Positions 52,732 through 52,797 of a stretch of DNA of 52,797 nucleotides are shown piece by piece. Made by a program: the position numbers and the translations under genes. Below the pieces are notes generated by a model. That model did no database searches. It was not told where the DNA came from and was given only the letters and a program-made list of their open reading frames with translations. The first letter of the stretch is position 1. Each line of letters opens with the position of its first letter. The DNA comes from Deltaproteobacteria bacterium. GTDB taxonomy: Bacteria > Desulfobacterota > Desulfuromonadia > Desulfuromonadales > Geopsychrobacteraceae. The DNA is taken from contig JAJRQB010000031.1 in the NCBI GenBank assembly GCA_024280485.1, positions 1-52,797 on the forward strand, given 5' to 3'.

Positions 52732-52797
52732 CACCCCGGTAGCTCAAGGGAGCGGCGTTCTGGTAACAGAGGGTCGTAAGTTCCCAATTGGCAAAGC
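52732..52797 (+). other. Degenerate tRNA-like sequence at the window edge
   Basis: ACCCCGG-TA-GCTC-AAGG-GAGC resembles a 5' acceptor strand, the TA spacer and a D arm with a shortened loop. Further on, CTGGTAA looks like an anticodon loop (GGT) and GGGTCGTAAGTTC like a variable region and T-arm start. The anticodon stem does not pair well and the T arm diverges. The window ends before the 3' side can be judged. A pseudo-tRNA or a cut tRNA of unusual form are both possible. Confidence 0.28.

Noticed and set aside
52655-52797. Group II intron 5' end or riboswitch at the right edge
   Set aside because: The GTGYG-type intron start and any riboswitch core are absent; the arms fit tRNA fragments better.

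Overview
The window looks like core chromosome of a Deltaproteobacterium of the Desulfuromonadales type (Geobacter, Pelobacter or Desulfuromonas relatives). The grounds are gene order and protein character: rpsP-khpA-rimM-trmD-rplS-rnhB-yraN, a complete dcw cluster ending in ftsQ-ftsA-ftsZ, rpsF-rpsR-DUF2232-rplI-dnaB, dusB next to an NtrB/NtrC pair, and a citrate synthase of the eukaryote-like kind known from Geobacter. No tool was run, so all family names are motif-level recognition.

Layout. 0-3.4 kb: ribosomal protein and tRNA/rRNA-modification operon, on the + strand. 3.5-6.3 kb: glutamine-dependent NAD synthase and RsmI. 6.3-9.1 kb: a CpxA/CpxR-like two-component pair (- strand) divergent from a Spy/CpxP-like periplasmic protein; the shared intergenic region carries matches to the Cpx box. 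9.2-11.5 kb: ligA and acylphosphatase (- strand). 11.7-12.95 kb: a CBS-domain membrane protein. 13.1-31.0 kb: the dcw cluster mraZ-rsmH-ftsL-ftsI-murE-murF-mraY-murD-ftsW-murG-murC-murB-ddl-ftsQ-ftsA-ftsZ, driven by a near-consensus promoter followed by three GTG boxes at 10-bp period (MraZ-type operator). 31.0-31.5 kb: a gene-free stretch with four hairpins in series, the last an intrinsic terminator. 31.5-34.2 kb: a radical SAM protein and a convergent EamA transporter. 34.4-38.1 kb: S6 (with a tandem-repeat tail), S18, a DUF2232 membrane protein, L9 and DnaB. 38.2-40.8 kb: an LpxL-like acyltransferase, a PilT ATPase and an unknown protein. 40.8-44.3 kb: dusB-ntrB-ntrC (- strand). 44.7-46.0 kb: citrate synthase. 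46.1-49.8 kb: NRDE protein, methyltransferase, permease and a coiled-coil protein of unknown role. 50.1-51.5 kb: an RlmI-like methyltransferase and a tiny membrane protein.

The right end (49.8-52.8 kb) is the accessory-looking part. It holds a 183-bp element bounded by 20-bp inverted repeats with a cysteine-dense frame inside; a probable toxin-antitoxin pair whose promoter contains a perfect 7-bp inverted repeat and whose second protein joins a zinc finger to one or two ribbon-helix-helix-like segments; a promoter-terminator pair that would make a roughly 115-nt RNA; and degenerate tRNA-like fragments running off the window edge.

Most of the window serves translation, peptidoglycan synthesis and cell division. 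The most likely under-described items are the toxin-antitoxin-like pair at 51.55-52.49 kb, the small inverted-repeat element at 49.85-50.03 kb, the RNA candidates at 31.2 and 52.5 kb, and the zinc-knuckle-like insertion in DnaB.
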